DNA from: Macrotrachela quadricornifera
Taxonomy: Eukaryota; Rotifera; Eurotatoria; Philodinida; Philodinidae
Length of the DNA: 64,000 bases
Assembly: GCA_022393335.1 (NCBI GenBank)
Contig: JAJEKB010021117.1
Location: forward strand, 1,021,404 to 1,085,403
Direction of reading: 5' to 3'
The notes beneath the pieces were generated by a model. The model worked only from the letters and a program-made list of their open reading frames with translations. It searched no databases and was not told the DNA's origin. The position numbers and the translations under genes are program-made. Of this stretch, positions 50,201 to 61,789 are shown in pieces; within the stretch, counting starts at the first letter, position 1, and each line of letters begins with the position of its first letter.

Positions 50201-52217
50201 ATGACCCTTGTGTTTCAGAACTTATTTTATTAAGAATTTGATAATAAGGCAAGAAGATAACTCCAAAAATCAACGATACATCCAATGAACGCTAATAGAA
50301 AACAATTCTCGATCTTCTTCTAGAAGAAAATTGATTGTTGTTAGTATCTCCATTATTAATTATACTTCTGTGAAGTATTAATAAGTTTAATAAATAAACC
50401 TACACAAAGGTATTCCACATATCATTTTATAGAGCAAAGAAACCTTTATAATTTTGTATATTTGAAATATATGTCAAGCTGTCAAATATTAAACTATAAA
50501 GGTTGATTCAAGTAGTATTATGACAAATATTTAGATCTTTATTTTCAAACTTCTTATAAATAATATATCAAGAAGAGTAATACAAATAATGAGAGTAAAC
50601 AATATGAACCTGCCGAGCCTTAAATTTCAGTATAGGAATGCACTAAAAAGAACTTTTCCAAATGTCGAAGAAACGAAAACAAAATTAACGAATACTTCAT
50701 TTTGTATAGCCTGGAATGTCCTTCCAGAGCCATCTATTAGAAATGCTATTTGATAGATACTTATTGACTTTCATGTAAAACGATCTTATTTTTCCATTTA
50801 TGAACAAGTGGAAGAAAAGCAAAGATTTTAAAAGGAGAGATAACGTTGTGAAAACAAACTGATAAAAAAGTAACTTAGTCTAAGCAATTTTTCTCTTAAC
50901 TGAAAATAAAAAATGAATTTTACACATTTCGTAGAACGCTATTTTTATAAATTTCGTTTTTATTATAGCAACTGATTCAACGACTACAACCACTTCGCCA
51001 GGTGAGAGGCAATTCTTTTTCCATTTTAGAACTATATTCATTTGATACCACCACTATAATAATATTAAATGATTATTTGAGTTTAAAAAATCTGGATAAC
51101 AATATGTAAGTTTTATTGCATTTAGTATGCACTAAGAAATTCAGCAAAAATAGATGTTTTATATCAAAGAAATATTCGCATTTTACAGAGAACTAAGAAA
51201 AACCGAGTTTTCTTGGATATTCGTTATCTCGAGAATGAAGTATCCATTTTCTATGACACTGTTAACGCATATAAAGGACATTTTGACTCCAATATATGAA
51301 TAAAACATATCAGATTGTACATTCGTCTCGTATTTATTGATTTCTTCAGAAGAGTATCAGTTCTTTTTTTGTATATAGCATGTTATTTTGGTGAAGATTG
51401 TGTGAATCTTGTTGGTGGAGGACGACGTCGAATCAGTAGTTTAAAAGTAGGAGATCGAGTATGGTCATTGGACAACGATGGTAACCATCTTATCGAAGAT
51501 GAAATAATGTGTATACCACATTTTGGACCAAATACAATAAGTTTGTATAATTTCAAATTTTAATTTAAATTTTAAAAACTAATTTAAATTTAGCTTATTT
51601 CTATACATTCATAACGACAGAAAATTCTACAATTAGTTTGACAGATATACATTATATAGCTGTTGTTACCAATGATGAAAACACAATGAAATTTATACCT
51701 GCTTCAAAAGTAACACTTAAGCATAAATTAATTATGGTTGGTCGTACAATAAGTCTTAAAAAAATTTTATATTTTGAACGTATTGGTTTTTATTCACCAA
51801 TTACATTGAGTGGTTATTTACTTGTAAATAATTTATCAACATCAGTTTATAGTGAACAGTAAATACTATTATAAGTTTATATTTAATATGACTATTTAAT
51901 TTATTTTCTTTTTCAGTTTATCAGCATCACATGACTTTTTACATCGAATAACTGGTCCTTTTAGAACTTATTATCGCATAACAAGATGGTTATTTGGAAA
52001 TGATTATATTCCATTTGTAGCTAGTGAACAAGAAGAAATTCATCCAATATCTATGTTTATTATTAATAACTTTGAATCGATTCGATTATTTTTTAACTTT
52101 CTTCCTTCTATGATACCAATATTATTCATCATTTCAGTGACTTATTTAATTCAACAAATTTTCATATACAAAACGAATTACTTTCGTTTGATAATGAAAC
52201 ATTACATGAGTATATGA
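47252..52217 (+). CDS. type II membrane protein with mucin linker and Hedgehog-type Hint domain
   Basis: The 466-residue model uses 47252-47341, one of two exon pairs (47402-47542 + 47613-47680, or 47725-47865 + 47987-48054), then 48110-48234, 48316-48339, 48407-48421, 48478-48489, 49069-49188, 49429-49473, 50969-51001, 51379-51540, 51594-51858 and 51917-52217. Order: cytoplasmic N-terminus (about 110 residues); a transmembrane anchor after CRR (about 111-135); a Thr/Ser linker (about 141-224); and a Hint domain from Cys226 (CYFGEDCV, then LKVGDRVWSLD), with the T-x-x-H pair Thr295/His298 (TDIHYIAVV) and GFYSPIT (343-349). A second hydrophobic helix lies at about 425-450. In Hedgehog proteins the Hint domain cleaves before its Cys1 and passes the N-terminal part to a lipid; Cys1, Thr and His are kept here. 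The late Cys of the SCYA motif is replaced (SVYS). Cleavage before Cys226 would release the membrane-anchored mucin part. Confidence 0.88.
47402..47680 (+). other. alternative exon pair A of the Hint gene
   Basis: Exons of 141 and 68 nt (FSRILSARYPQGRVAPSATS..., then QPSKDEEIPDVIEHH...). The pair starts in phase 0 and ends in phase 2. Confidence 0.85.
47725..48054 (+). other. alternative exon pair B of the Hint gene
   Basis: Duplicate exons of exactly 141 and 68 nt (FSCILSARYPQSRIAPSATS..., then QPQKHADRTNIIEHH...) with the same phases as pair A. Joining A to B shifts the frame straight into TAA, so only one pair can be used. Confidence 0.85.
48235..50968 (+). other. micro-exon region coding the mucin-like linker
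   Basis: Exons of 24, 15, 12, 120 and 45 nt lie here (48316-48339, 48407-48421, 48478-48489, 49069-49188, 49429-49473), and a 33-nt exon follows at 50969-51001. All begin and end in phase 1 and code almost only Thr and Ser. The introns 48490-49068 and 49474-50968 are long and show no other exon. The 120-nt exon contains a 24-bp minisatellite (TTTTSTTS). Confidence 0.75.
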
Positions 52218-53017
52218 TCATCCCATTGTTGATGCAATCAACTAAACTATTAAACATGACCTTTTTTTTTATAATTAAACTCATTTTGTTCTCTCTTTGA
52301 CAATAGAAAGGTTGCACTACAGTTATATTACTATAATTGCATCACTGTAAACTTTTCTTCAATTGCATTTAATACTGAATTTAGTGAACTTAACTTCGTC
52401 CAAGTGTATATACGGGTGATATGTATAAATGAATAAATAACTTATTGATTATATATCAAATTTGGTAAACACTCTATTGAGCAAATGTATTCTCTTGTTT
52501 GATCTTATTTTTAAAACTTTTACAATAGAATCGATCTATAACTTCGCATTGCTTCATAATCATTAGTAGATTTTTTTTCTCATCATTTGAATTTGATGTA
52601 CTTGTTGGTTACCTTGACTTCTACATGTTTTAGATTCCATTGTTCTTCCACTATTTATTTTCTTTATTACTTTTCTCTTTCAAAAGAAAAGTTAAAAATA
52701 TCTACTAATTACCAACAGAAAGATTGGTTCTTTAAGTTGTTGTTCTTTCTGAAGATAATAGTACATCTTTGACATAATTAGTAAACATATGATTGTTGAC
52801 TGTAAAAAAGAATATACAAATATATATTATTTGTTCGTCCAATAATAGAATTTCTTTTTTGTTCTTTTTGATTAACAACTGTTGTGAATCGGTTTCCAGG
52901 GAGAAGTTTTTACGTTCTGTTACTCTTTTTTGTCTGTAATTATTCGAAAGCATCACCAACTAATTCCATAATGTATGCATGCTTTCGGCTATTGTTGTCA
53001 TTCTGTAAGAAAAGGCA
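52218..53017. other. 3' UTR and spacer
   Basis: No gene recognised. The open frame through 52884-53111 is in a different frame from the following gene and is not supported. Confidence 0.5.
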
Positions 53018-53781
53018 ATGGAAGCTTGTGTTCGTTCTCGATCAAATACACCCTGTGGTTCTGCACGAAATCGAGCATATGAAACAACATATAAACGAGA
53101 ATTTGTATTAAAAAGATCATCATCAATTGCGGAAGGTGCACCATTTGGCCAACGATTTTTAATTGGTTGTCCTTTTCAATTGAATGGTCCTGTCGGTGAA
53201 TCAATATATACAATGGATTATACTAATAAAAATAATGTTCAACGAGAACCTTTTTTCCGTCCGAATACTAATAGAGCCAATCGACCACATCCACATAAAC
53301 AATTTCCTTATTGGCCACGACGATCTGAGAGTATTTGTGATCTTGCATCAGAAGAAACCAAACAAGCATTAAGAAATCAATTAGATTCGACATATCAAGT
53401 GGATTATATCGGCAAGTGAAGTTTTCTTTTTTTTGTCATCAATTTAATGTTCGAGTTTTTTTTTCTTTAGGGGCATCTCAAGGGTTTCATTTACCATTGG
53501 CTTATGATCGAACACATCCTTTTTGGCGTAATAAAGCTCAACATACTCTTGATAGTGAATATCGATTTTCATATCAAGATCTTCCTAAAGCAACATTGAA
53601 TACTGGTGGACGATATGCATATAGTAATCGAACACCAGCTGATGCAATTGTTCCTCAAACATTGCCTGTATGGAAGAAAAAATCTTTACAATCAATATAT
53701 ACACATGAAATTGGTCAAAAAACTCCATCAGAACTCTATATGAAAGAATTTGTAGACTCACTTAGTGGCCCTATGGCCTAA
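53018..53781 (+). CDS. likely ciliary or microtubule-associated protein
   Basis: Two exons (53018-53411, 53471-53781) encode 234 residues. The intron appears to use a GC donor (G|GCAAGTG) and a normal TTTAG acceptor. Using the nearby GT instead shifts the frame into a stop. The protein is hydrophilic, rich in Tyr, Arg, Pro and Asn, with no membrane segment. It repeats short Tyr-based words: YETTYKREF, YTMDYTNKN, STYQVDYIG, YRFSYQDLP and IYTHEIG. Such spaced aromatic/basic words are usual in proteins that sit on or inside axonemal microtubules (for example TEX26-type or other microtubule inner proteins). The exact family is not certain. Cilia are prominent in rotifers, which fits. The start ATG gives the longest open frame. 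Confidence 0.75.
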
Positions 53782-56700
53782 CAGATAAATTTTATTTATA
53801 ATATTACTAAGAATAGGTTTGGTGCGAACTAAATAAAGTAGACGATTTGAGCAAGAATAATATTTTCCTATTGATATTGAAAAGAAATTAAGATTGCATT
53901 GTGCTAATCAACTCAATATACTCCAGTATTGTCTAAAAAATTCACTACGATACACAAGAAACGAAATAAACTGTAGATAAAAGTTGTATTTCTTAATAAC
54001 GAAACGTATTGTTATAATAGATTCATTCATCAGTAAATCATCATGTATCAGATGTCAACATGGTCGAGTATATAAGAAAGTAAACAGACATTTATGTATA
54101 CATTTAGAGTATTACCCATATTAAACAGATGACTGCCCAAATCATGCATGGTTCGAGTTCTGCGAAAGGCACATCTTTTTTCCATCTCGCTCATGTTTCG
54201 AATATAAGTAAAAACAAAACGTTGTCACAGTTATTTTAAAGATTATATAACAGGGTACTAAAACTCATTTCAAAAAAATTTTAAATTTTCTTTTCCCTTA
54301 TTTGCGATTTATTAAAGTTAAAGAAAAATATCGTCTCATGTCACTATTTAATAATAAATATAATATGCATTTTGCACTAGTAAATCTATATCTGATCGAA
54401 ATAGTATTCCTAAGTGTTAGAAGATATAAAAACTGATATTTGTTTAAAAAGATGATACTCGTTCACTATTATCTTCTCATGTCATATATAATTAATATGG
54501 AAACATCATTTTATAATGGTTGAAAATATGTCGACAACATCAAACACTATAAAAAAAACATCAATGTATCATTAGCGCCTTAAAACATGTATTCAAACAA
54601 TTATAAGGTTTTTCGAATGTCTCAACATATATAATAAGAGCAAAAGATCATTGTTTTTTTGTTTATTGATTATCTTGCGTCATCTGGTTCTACGATAGAA
54701 GAATATTTTGATTATTTATTAATGTAAAGTAAAACCCATTATCTTTTATTGTGAATGTCTAAATCAAGAATTAAGCAGGATCATAGATGATTACTCAGAT
54801 ATTATTTTTTGAGTGATTTGATGTCATTAAGAAAAAGATGAAAATGATAACAGGTATTTTCTTAAGAATTTGTAAGAAATTTATCCTTGTTTGAAGAGAT
54901 ATCATCTTAATAGAAATGTTATTTTTATTTATAAAACAGACTTGTCAACAAGTCACTTTTTCTGGCTAGAATTGTAAGCCATACAGCTGAATCACTAGTG
55001 CTAGTGTTTTAAGAAAACCAGGTGCCGCTATTGATATCTATCTCGAATTTCCAGAAAGTCCTTAAATAAAGAAAATTTTGAATATCTCAAATGTGATTTG
55101 AAGAAATAAATTAATCTTTTTTCTACTGATAAAGGAGCGTTCCTAGTCCATATTTACAAGAATAACATCTACATGGGAGGTATAAAATCTATCTGTGTGA
55201 TAACGTGCTATGGGAAAAAGTTCCAGTGTATTATGGCCTCATTTAAAGAAAGACATTTTTAAAAATATCTTTTGAATAACTATTGATAGAATCATAGTAA
55301 ACACACACGGTCTTCACCATTCGAAAGAAGCAACAATAATGCATAAAATTCCATCTTACTAATTTTTCTCAGATGATTTTTTAGATCATTTTTTAATTCC
55401 TTCAAAGAAATACGGTTCTCGTGATGAACTGATAGAAAAAGCTTTAACTAGAATGTAACGACAGATGTACTTTTTCCGCTTATTTTATCAAAAAATTGGC
55501 TCATCTCGTGCAAGTAAATCCCTACGGTTTATAACGAACTGGTTCTAATAATGTTTGTCTTATTCTATTTTACAAATCTTTCATCAAAAACTTTCATAAA
55601 ATACGTCCAAATGGTAGCATCATGTATTTTGTTTCTTATGGATCTCTTCATAAAGGGTAACTTTACTGAAGTTACGCTTGCATGTTTTAACCGGAACAGT
55701 TAAAGCAAATTGTTCGTACAGACATCCAAAATATAGACATAGAAATGCGTTGAGTCAACCTACAAATATCATTCAACAGAAACATCAGTGAATATTAATG
55801 AATAGTAAGCTTTGAAGAAATGGAATGTATATTTCTTCACAAACGCAAGTGTAGTTTCTAGGGAATAGTTGAGAATAATCATTTTAATGACAATCCAATT
55901 GATTTTCTGAGTTTTTCAATAGAGAAACTAAAGCCACTAATTTTCTTCTGAAAGAAGCATTCACTAGAAGAGTTTGTACTGCTAAACGAATTGATTGATC
56001 TTATTCGAGTCAAATGATCACTTTCATCGAGGAACTGACGAATTTAAAATTTGACGTACTGATGGTGTGCCTAGACAGAAATCTTTGAACCTTAAGATGT
56101 GTAAATTTAAGTATAAAAATGAATCCAAAAAGACTTTCCTCACTATCATAAGGAAGAAACATAGTGTTGTTTGGACCAATCTAGAAGATGAGAAAGATCC
56201 TCGTTTATATGATCCAAACAACATGTTTTATTCTCATAACAGTAGAGTGAATTTTTCGGTGCCTGACAGAAAAAATTCACTCTACTACTATTCGAGCCGT
56301 ATAAAAGAGTATATCCCTCCAAACCCTCTAATCAGTCCAAACAGCCCTATGATAATAAGATTAATTAATTTGGTTATCGATACAAGGTCTTTCATTGTAA
56401 ATCCTCTCTAGCTACCTACTGGCTTCACCGCTCTTCTCATGATTATACGGGCTAGGAATACTACTCTATCGGAGGAAACAAAATCAGTTTATTGAGTAAC
56501 ATTACGGCTGAAATATTTAAATTTGTTTCTTGTTTAATGGCTTTCTAGACAATTTATACATATACGATCGAACATTTTTCTGTTATTTGTGATCAATCGA
56601 ATTTTAAACTTACCATATACGCTGTTCATAAACAGACGAGAAAGAAAATTTCGATGTTTAAAGTAAAATAACAATAAAGTTTTAATAGTCTCAATGCTAT

Positions 56701-57683
56701 TTTAGTCATTGATACTCGTAATAGATTTCTGCTTATCCATAATATTGTTTGTGTGTTTATCTATTTCAATTATATTTCTGATTATTACTTATTGATGATT
56801 ATCTTAAAATGTTAATATGCAGAGAGCGAAATAAATGAGAATCTCTTATTGTCAAATAAATATTCCAAGCTTAAACTTACCTGCTCCCGTTGCCGTTCAA
56901 CTCTTCGACTTACAATTCTCTGATTGCATTGGCATAACAATAGCTATTGCCCTAATTAACAAATCCAAAAATACCAATACGATCATCAAAAAAGAAGTAG
57001 AGTGTAATAAGATACATGATGCCCTAGAAATATTTTCGGTAATAACATCTAGTTAGTTTCTGTCAATTATAGTGGATTTTCATTACTGAAAATATTAATA
57101 TATGGAAGAATTAGTATCATTTAATTTTTATCGAATCATAAAGATGAAAATAAAAGAGAAAATAATGATATACTTTTATGAAAAATAACATAATCAAAAG
57201 GACATCTGTTGAGAATTTTCTTGAAGTTACAGTCATCATGAGTAAATCATGAACAATAAATTTATATTTGATTCATACCAAGTTAAACACATTTGTGATG
57301 ATTTTCATATATGCAAAGCAGAAAAATAAAGTTTTGGCGATTCTATTAATGTCATCCGGTAGTTTATTATCGTATTATTATTGATCGTTGTAAGACATCT
57401 ATCGTTTGATGAAATTATGAGTAATAAGAAAAAAAAATAAACCAATCATTTTCTTTCTTTTACTAGTCTTACTCATGATTCATGCAATACAGAACAGAAT
57501 TATCTTTGTAGTTCTTTTTAGCTCAAATATTGTGTCGGTAAGGTTCAAATTTTGCTTTTCTTCGTATTTCTATCGTGTTCTTGAAGTAGCAGAGATCTTA
57601 TATCATACGGTTATTTCGAAATCTTCTAAAAGAAAATTATTATTCGTTATTCACCTGCGTTTCCTTTTAAAATAAATGTGAAA
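53782..57683. other. long intergenic region with decayed sequence
   Basis: Nearly 4 kb without a supportable gene. Stretches near 55130-55250 and 55370-55560 read briefly like coding sequence (for example LVHIYKNNIYMGG, and KKYGSRDELIEKALTRM) but are broken by stops, so this is probably an old transposon or pseudogene that I cannot name. Open frames at 56067-56411 and 56835-57056 have no motif. A perfect hairpin lies at 56241-56286. Confidence 0.4.
56241..56286. repeat. perfect 16-bp inverted repeat (hairpin)
   Basis: AGTAGAGTGAATTTTT at 56241-56256 is exactly complementary to AAAAATTCACTCTACT at 56271-56286, with a 14-nt loop. It may be a transposon end or a structured RNA element. Confidence 0.8.
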
Positions 57684-60600
57684 ATGAGTGCTGCTAAAAG
57701 AGTAAGCTTTTGGTCTTGCAATAAATGCGAGCGCACATTAAATCATGGTGAGTTTCGTTACACTTGTACAATCTGTGACGACTATGATCACTGTGAAAAT
57801 TGTGCAATGACAACTGATTCACCACATCCGCATCAAATGGTTCATGAGCTGGCTTATGGACGTGTGGAAAAAAAGAAACGTCGTAGAATAAACATGGCAA
57901 CTGATATTCAAGCTGCCATAGATAAATATTATGATCGTCATTGTATGGGTACAAGAGACATTGAGAAAGATAATTCTTCCATTTATACAGATTCATATTC
58001 ATGGTTAACATTCAAAAAAGTGGGTGAACGGTCAACAAATTTTGGACATGGATTAAGACGTTTAATTGAACCACGAGGTTATCTCGGTATTTGTGCAGCT
58101 AATCGACCTGAATGGATGATCACCGATTTTGCTTGCATCTATCAAAATATCATTAATGTACCAATGTATACTTTATTTAATGATCGTGAATTAACATATA
58201 TTATCAATAATACACAAATTTCTGTTATTGTCTGTGATAAGAAAATGTTACCAAAATTTATTGAAATACATTCACAATGTCCATCACTTCAACATATTGT
58301 TTCCATGGATTCTATACCTGATACGATATCTAGTAAGTTCTTAGTTCTGAAAGGCTTCTAATTCTATAATTTTAGCAGTCACAAAAGAAAATGGTGTCTC
58401 AATTCACTTTATGGAAAATATTGAGAAAGAAGGTTCTATAAACCAATATACCATTGTAAATACCAATCCTGAAGATTGTCTCACTATTCTATACACTAGT
58501 GGTAGCACTGGTTTTCCAAAAGGAGCTGTGATCTCAGAAAAAGCCTTTCGAGCTGCATATCCACGACGATATCCATCATCAACATCATCATCCCCAGATT
58601 ACATCCATTTTTCCTATAGACCATTGGCATGGGCAGCAGATCGTGATGCTATTATACTAACTTTTCTTCATGGAGGTCGAACTGCATTCTATACAGGAGA
58701 TCCTTCTCGACTCATGGAAGAATTAGCTCTTGTTAGACCATCCGATTTTCCTGCATCTCCTAGTATCTGGAATAAAATATACACTGAATTTCAAACTGCG
58801 CTTGCATTGAACACTGCTGGACGTCCATCTGAATGTCTAGCAGAAGAAGAACAACGTCTTCTACAACAATTTTCAAAACTTATTCCTAATAGATGTAAAA
58901 TAATTACAACAGGTGGTGCTCGGATTAGTCCAGTGGTGTTAAACTTTCTAAAGCGATGCTTCACACATTGTTCTGTCCAGGAATCCTATGGAATCTCAGA
59001 ATGTGGAGGGGTGACATTTGATAATAGTATTGAAGATTCAGTTGAATATCGTCTTGAATCTGTTCAAGAAATGAGTTATACACTTGATGATAAACCATAT
59101 CCAAGAGGAGAACTTTTAGTAAAAACTTCACAAATGTTTTCTGGATACATAAATAATCCAGAAGAGACTCAAGGTGCTCTAACAGAAGATGGATTTTTTC
59201 GAACGGGTGATATTGTTGAATTACAAACTGGTGAAAATGGTCAAATTAATGTTCATGTTATTGATCGAAAAAAGAATTTTTTTAAACTTTCTCAAGGACA
59301 ATTTGTTTCACCTGAATTTCTTCAAAATATTTATATACAAAGTCCATTTATTGAACAAATTTATATTCATGGTGATCTTTTATCAGATTCCGTTTTTGCA
59401 GTTATTGTTCCAAATATAAAATATGTTGAATCATATATTCTTGAACATAATATAAAAGAATTTGATATGAATAATCCTGATTCAAAATTATCTGATATAA
59501 TTTTAAAAGATCTTTATTCAATAGCTGAAAAAGAATTACTTCGAAAACATGAAATTCCATCACAAATAATTATTGATTTTAATCCATTTACACCTCAAAA
59601 TGGTCTTTTAACATCTTCAATGAAACCTTGTCGTCATAAATTAGCTGCATATTATTCGAATAAATTTAAAACAACAAATAAAATTGAAGAAAGATTAAAA
59701 TTAATTATTGAAACAATAACAAAAGAGAAAATTTCAATAGATAATAAAAAAGAAAATATATTTGTGAATGTTGATGGTGATTCATTATCAGCTATAAGAT
59801 TATCTCGAATGATTGAAAGTGATCTTGGAATATCTTTACCATTAAATATACTTTTTGATCCAAAATTAAATTTACAACAATTAACAACTTATATTCAAAA
59901 TCCTTCTCAAATTTCATCATATTCACAAATAATTTTATCACAATTATTAAATGATTCTCAAATTGATTTAAATCTAAATATTACTGGATATAAAAAATCA
60001 TCGAATAATCCATCAATGATATTTATTACTGGAACAACAGGTTTTATTGGCGCTTTTTTATTATCAGAATTATTAACGATTTATCCATGTGAATGTAAAT
60101 TTCTTTGTCTTGTTCGATGTCAATCATCAATAAATCCATTAGATAGAATTCGACAAAATATGTTATTTTATAAAATATGGAAAGATGAATATGAACAAAG
60201 AATTATTTCATTAAAAGGTGATCTTTCAAAAATTTATTTTGGATTAGATTATGAAATCTATCAAACACTTAATCATCAAATAGATCTTATTTTTCATTGT
60301 GCTGCTCATGTCAATTTTATTCTTTCATATAATCAACTTTATCAATCAAATGTTTATGCTACTCAACAAATTATTCATTTTGCTACTCATCTATCATCTT
60401 CTTGTATTCCTATACATTATATTTCAACAATAAGTGTTCTTTCTTCTTATTTTAATAAAGAAATATCTATTGATGAAATTTCACCGGATAAATTAACTAA
60501 TGGTTATGCACAAAGTAAATGGGTTGCTGAAAAACTTATGAATAAAGCAAAACAATCTGGTTTACCAGTTGTTATTTATCGTCTTGGATTAATATGTGCT

Positions 60601-61095
60601 GATAGTAAAAGTGGTGCTTGTAATCAACATGATCTATATACTTTATTAATTAATGGATTTATTAAAATGAATTGTTATCCACAATCAATAATTGTTTCAG
60701 ATTTCATTGGTTTACCTGTTGATTATACTGTTAAATCTATTGTTTATTTGAGTAATATTCAAGCAAATGTTTATGGAAATATTTATCATGTTATCGATTC
60801 AAACAATAAAATAAGATTTAAAGATATAATAGATGTTATGCACAAAAACTGTGATATTGAATTGAAAAGTGTTACTAATGATGAATGGAAGACGAAAGTA
60901 ATGGCAATGACTGATCTAGATAATCGTTTTGAATCGATAAGAGAATTTCTGTTGGAAAGTGCATTTCAAGAACAAGACACTGTCTCTGCTGAACGATTTT
61001 GTAATGCTGTTTGTAGCTTGGATTCTCCATCAATCGATAAGGACTATATTTTAAAATGGCTAAATTTTATATTGAAAAATATTATGTGTAAATAA
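57684..61095 (+). CDS. ZZ-finger carboxylic acid reductase-like enzyme
   Basis: Two exons (57684-58332, 58376-61095) encode 1122 residues. The N-terminus is a ZZ zinc finger with Cys12/15/28/31/37/40 and His48/50. Next is an acyl-activating (AMP-binding) domain like long-chain acyl-CoA synthetases, with GYLGICAANRPEWM, YTSGSTGFPKG (256-266), FPASPSIWNKI, SYGISECGG and FFRTGDIVEL. A carrier domain follows with DGDSLSA, whose Ser686 should carry phosphopantetheine. The C-terminal half is a thioester-reductase (NAD(P)-binding) domain with TGTTGFIG (768-775), HCAAHVNF, YISTISVLSS, and the catalytic Tyr927/Lys931 in GYAQSKW. The A-T-R order and length are those of carboxylic acid reductases, which activate an acid with ATP and release an aldehyde using NADPH. 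The acid is unknown; a fatty acid is likely. The ZZ finger is an unusual addition. The upstream GTG is not the start; ATG 57684 fits. Confidence 0.92.
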
Positions 61096-61789
61096 TGTTT
61101 GTTTTCGTTTTGTAAGATCATATATTATTGAATACAAATTGAAGATTGAATCAGAAACAATCAAATTATTGGTATTTGATATATCGAGAGAATCTTATAC
61201 TTTTCACTGATATAAGTAGTTGTTAGTAGAAAATAATCCGTAGTAAGTTCGACTAGTTTTCTATGATATTTATATTCCTACACAATATTATTAATATAAA
61301 GTGGATATTTGAACAAAACAATACAAATCGTACTATGCATCAATTAACAATAATTTAATAATATTCAATAGAAAATTTTCATGACAATTGATTGTTTTCT
61401 TGAGTGAATCGAAGGTTTTACAAACTAAATACATTCTTATATTTGTATCTCTGTATACATCAGAGTCACAAGTCAAATAAACACAGTTACGGCTAAACGA
61501 GGAGAGATCTGGGATTCCAATCAATCAAGTTTTAGTCAATCAGATATTTCTGATATTGTGTTTAAAATGGTCGAGTTTGTAAAGATGGATATTAATTTAC
61601 TTTCTATTGTATTCAAAACAAAGGAATTATTATCATTAGTATTTTTTGAGATATCTTTGCTTTGTACTAAGGAGAGTTTCACAATAAATGAATACACTTT
61701 AATAAGGAATCATCAACCATGAATAACTCTCACGACTAACTCAGAACCAAAGCTGTAATGTTATATAACTTGAAAATTTCACAAAAAAA
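61096..61789. other. 3' UTR and spacer
   Basis: No gene or clear repeat recognised. Confidence 0.45.

Noticed and set aside
53412..53440. Ordinary GT donor for the ciliary protein gene
   Set aside because: It shifts frame and reaches a stop soon after the next exon begins.
56067..56411. 114-codon open frame
   Set aside because: It runs straight through the perfect hairpin, has no recognised motif and no neighbouring exon.
57475..57675. Short open frame just before the reductase gene
   Set aside because: It is hydrophobic, has no motif, ends before the true ATG and is best read as 5' leader.
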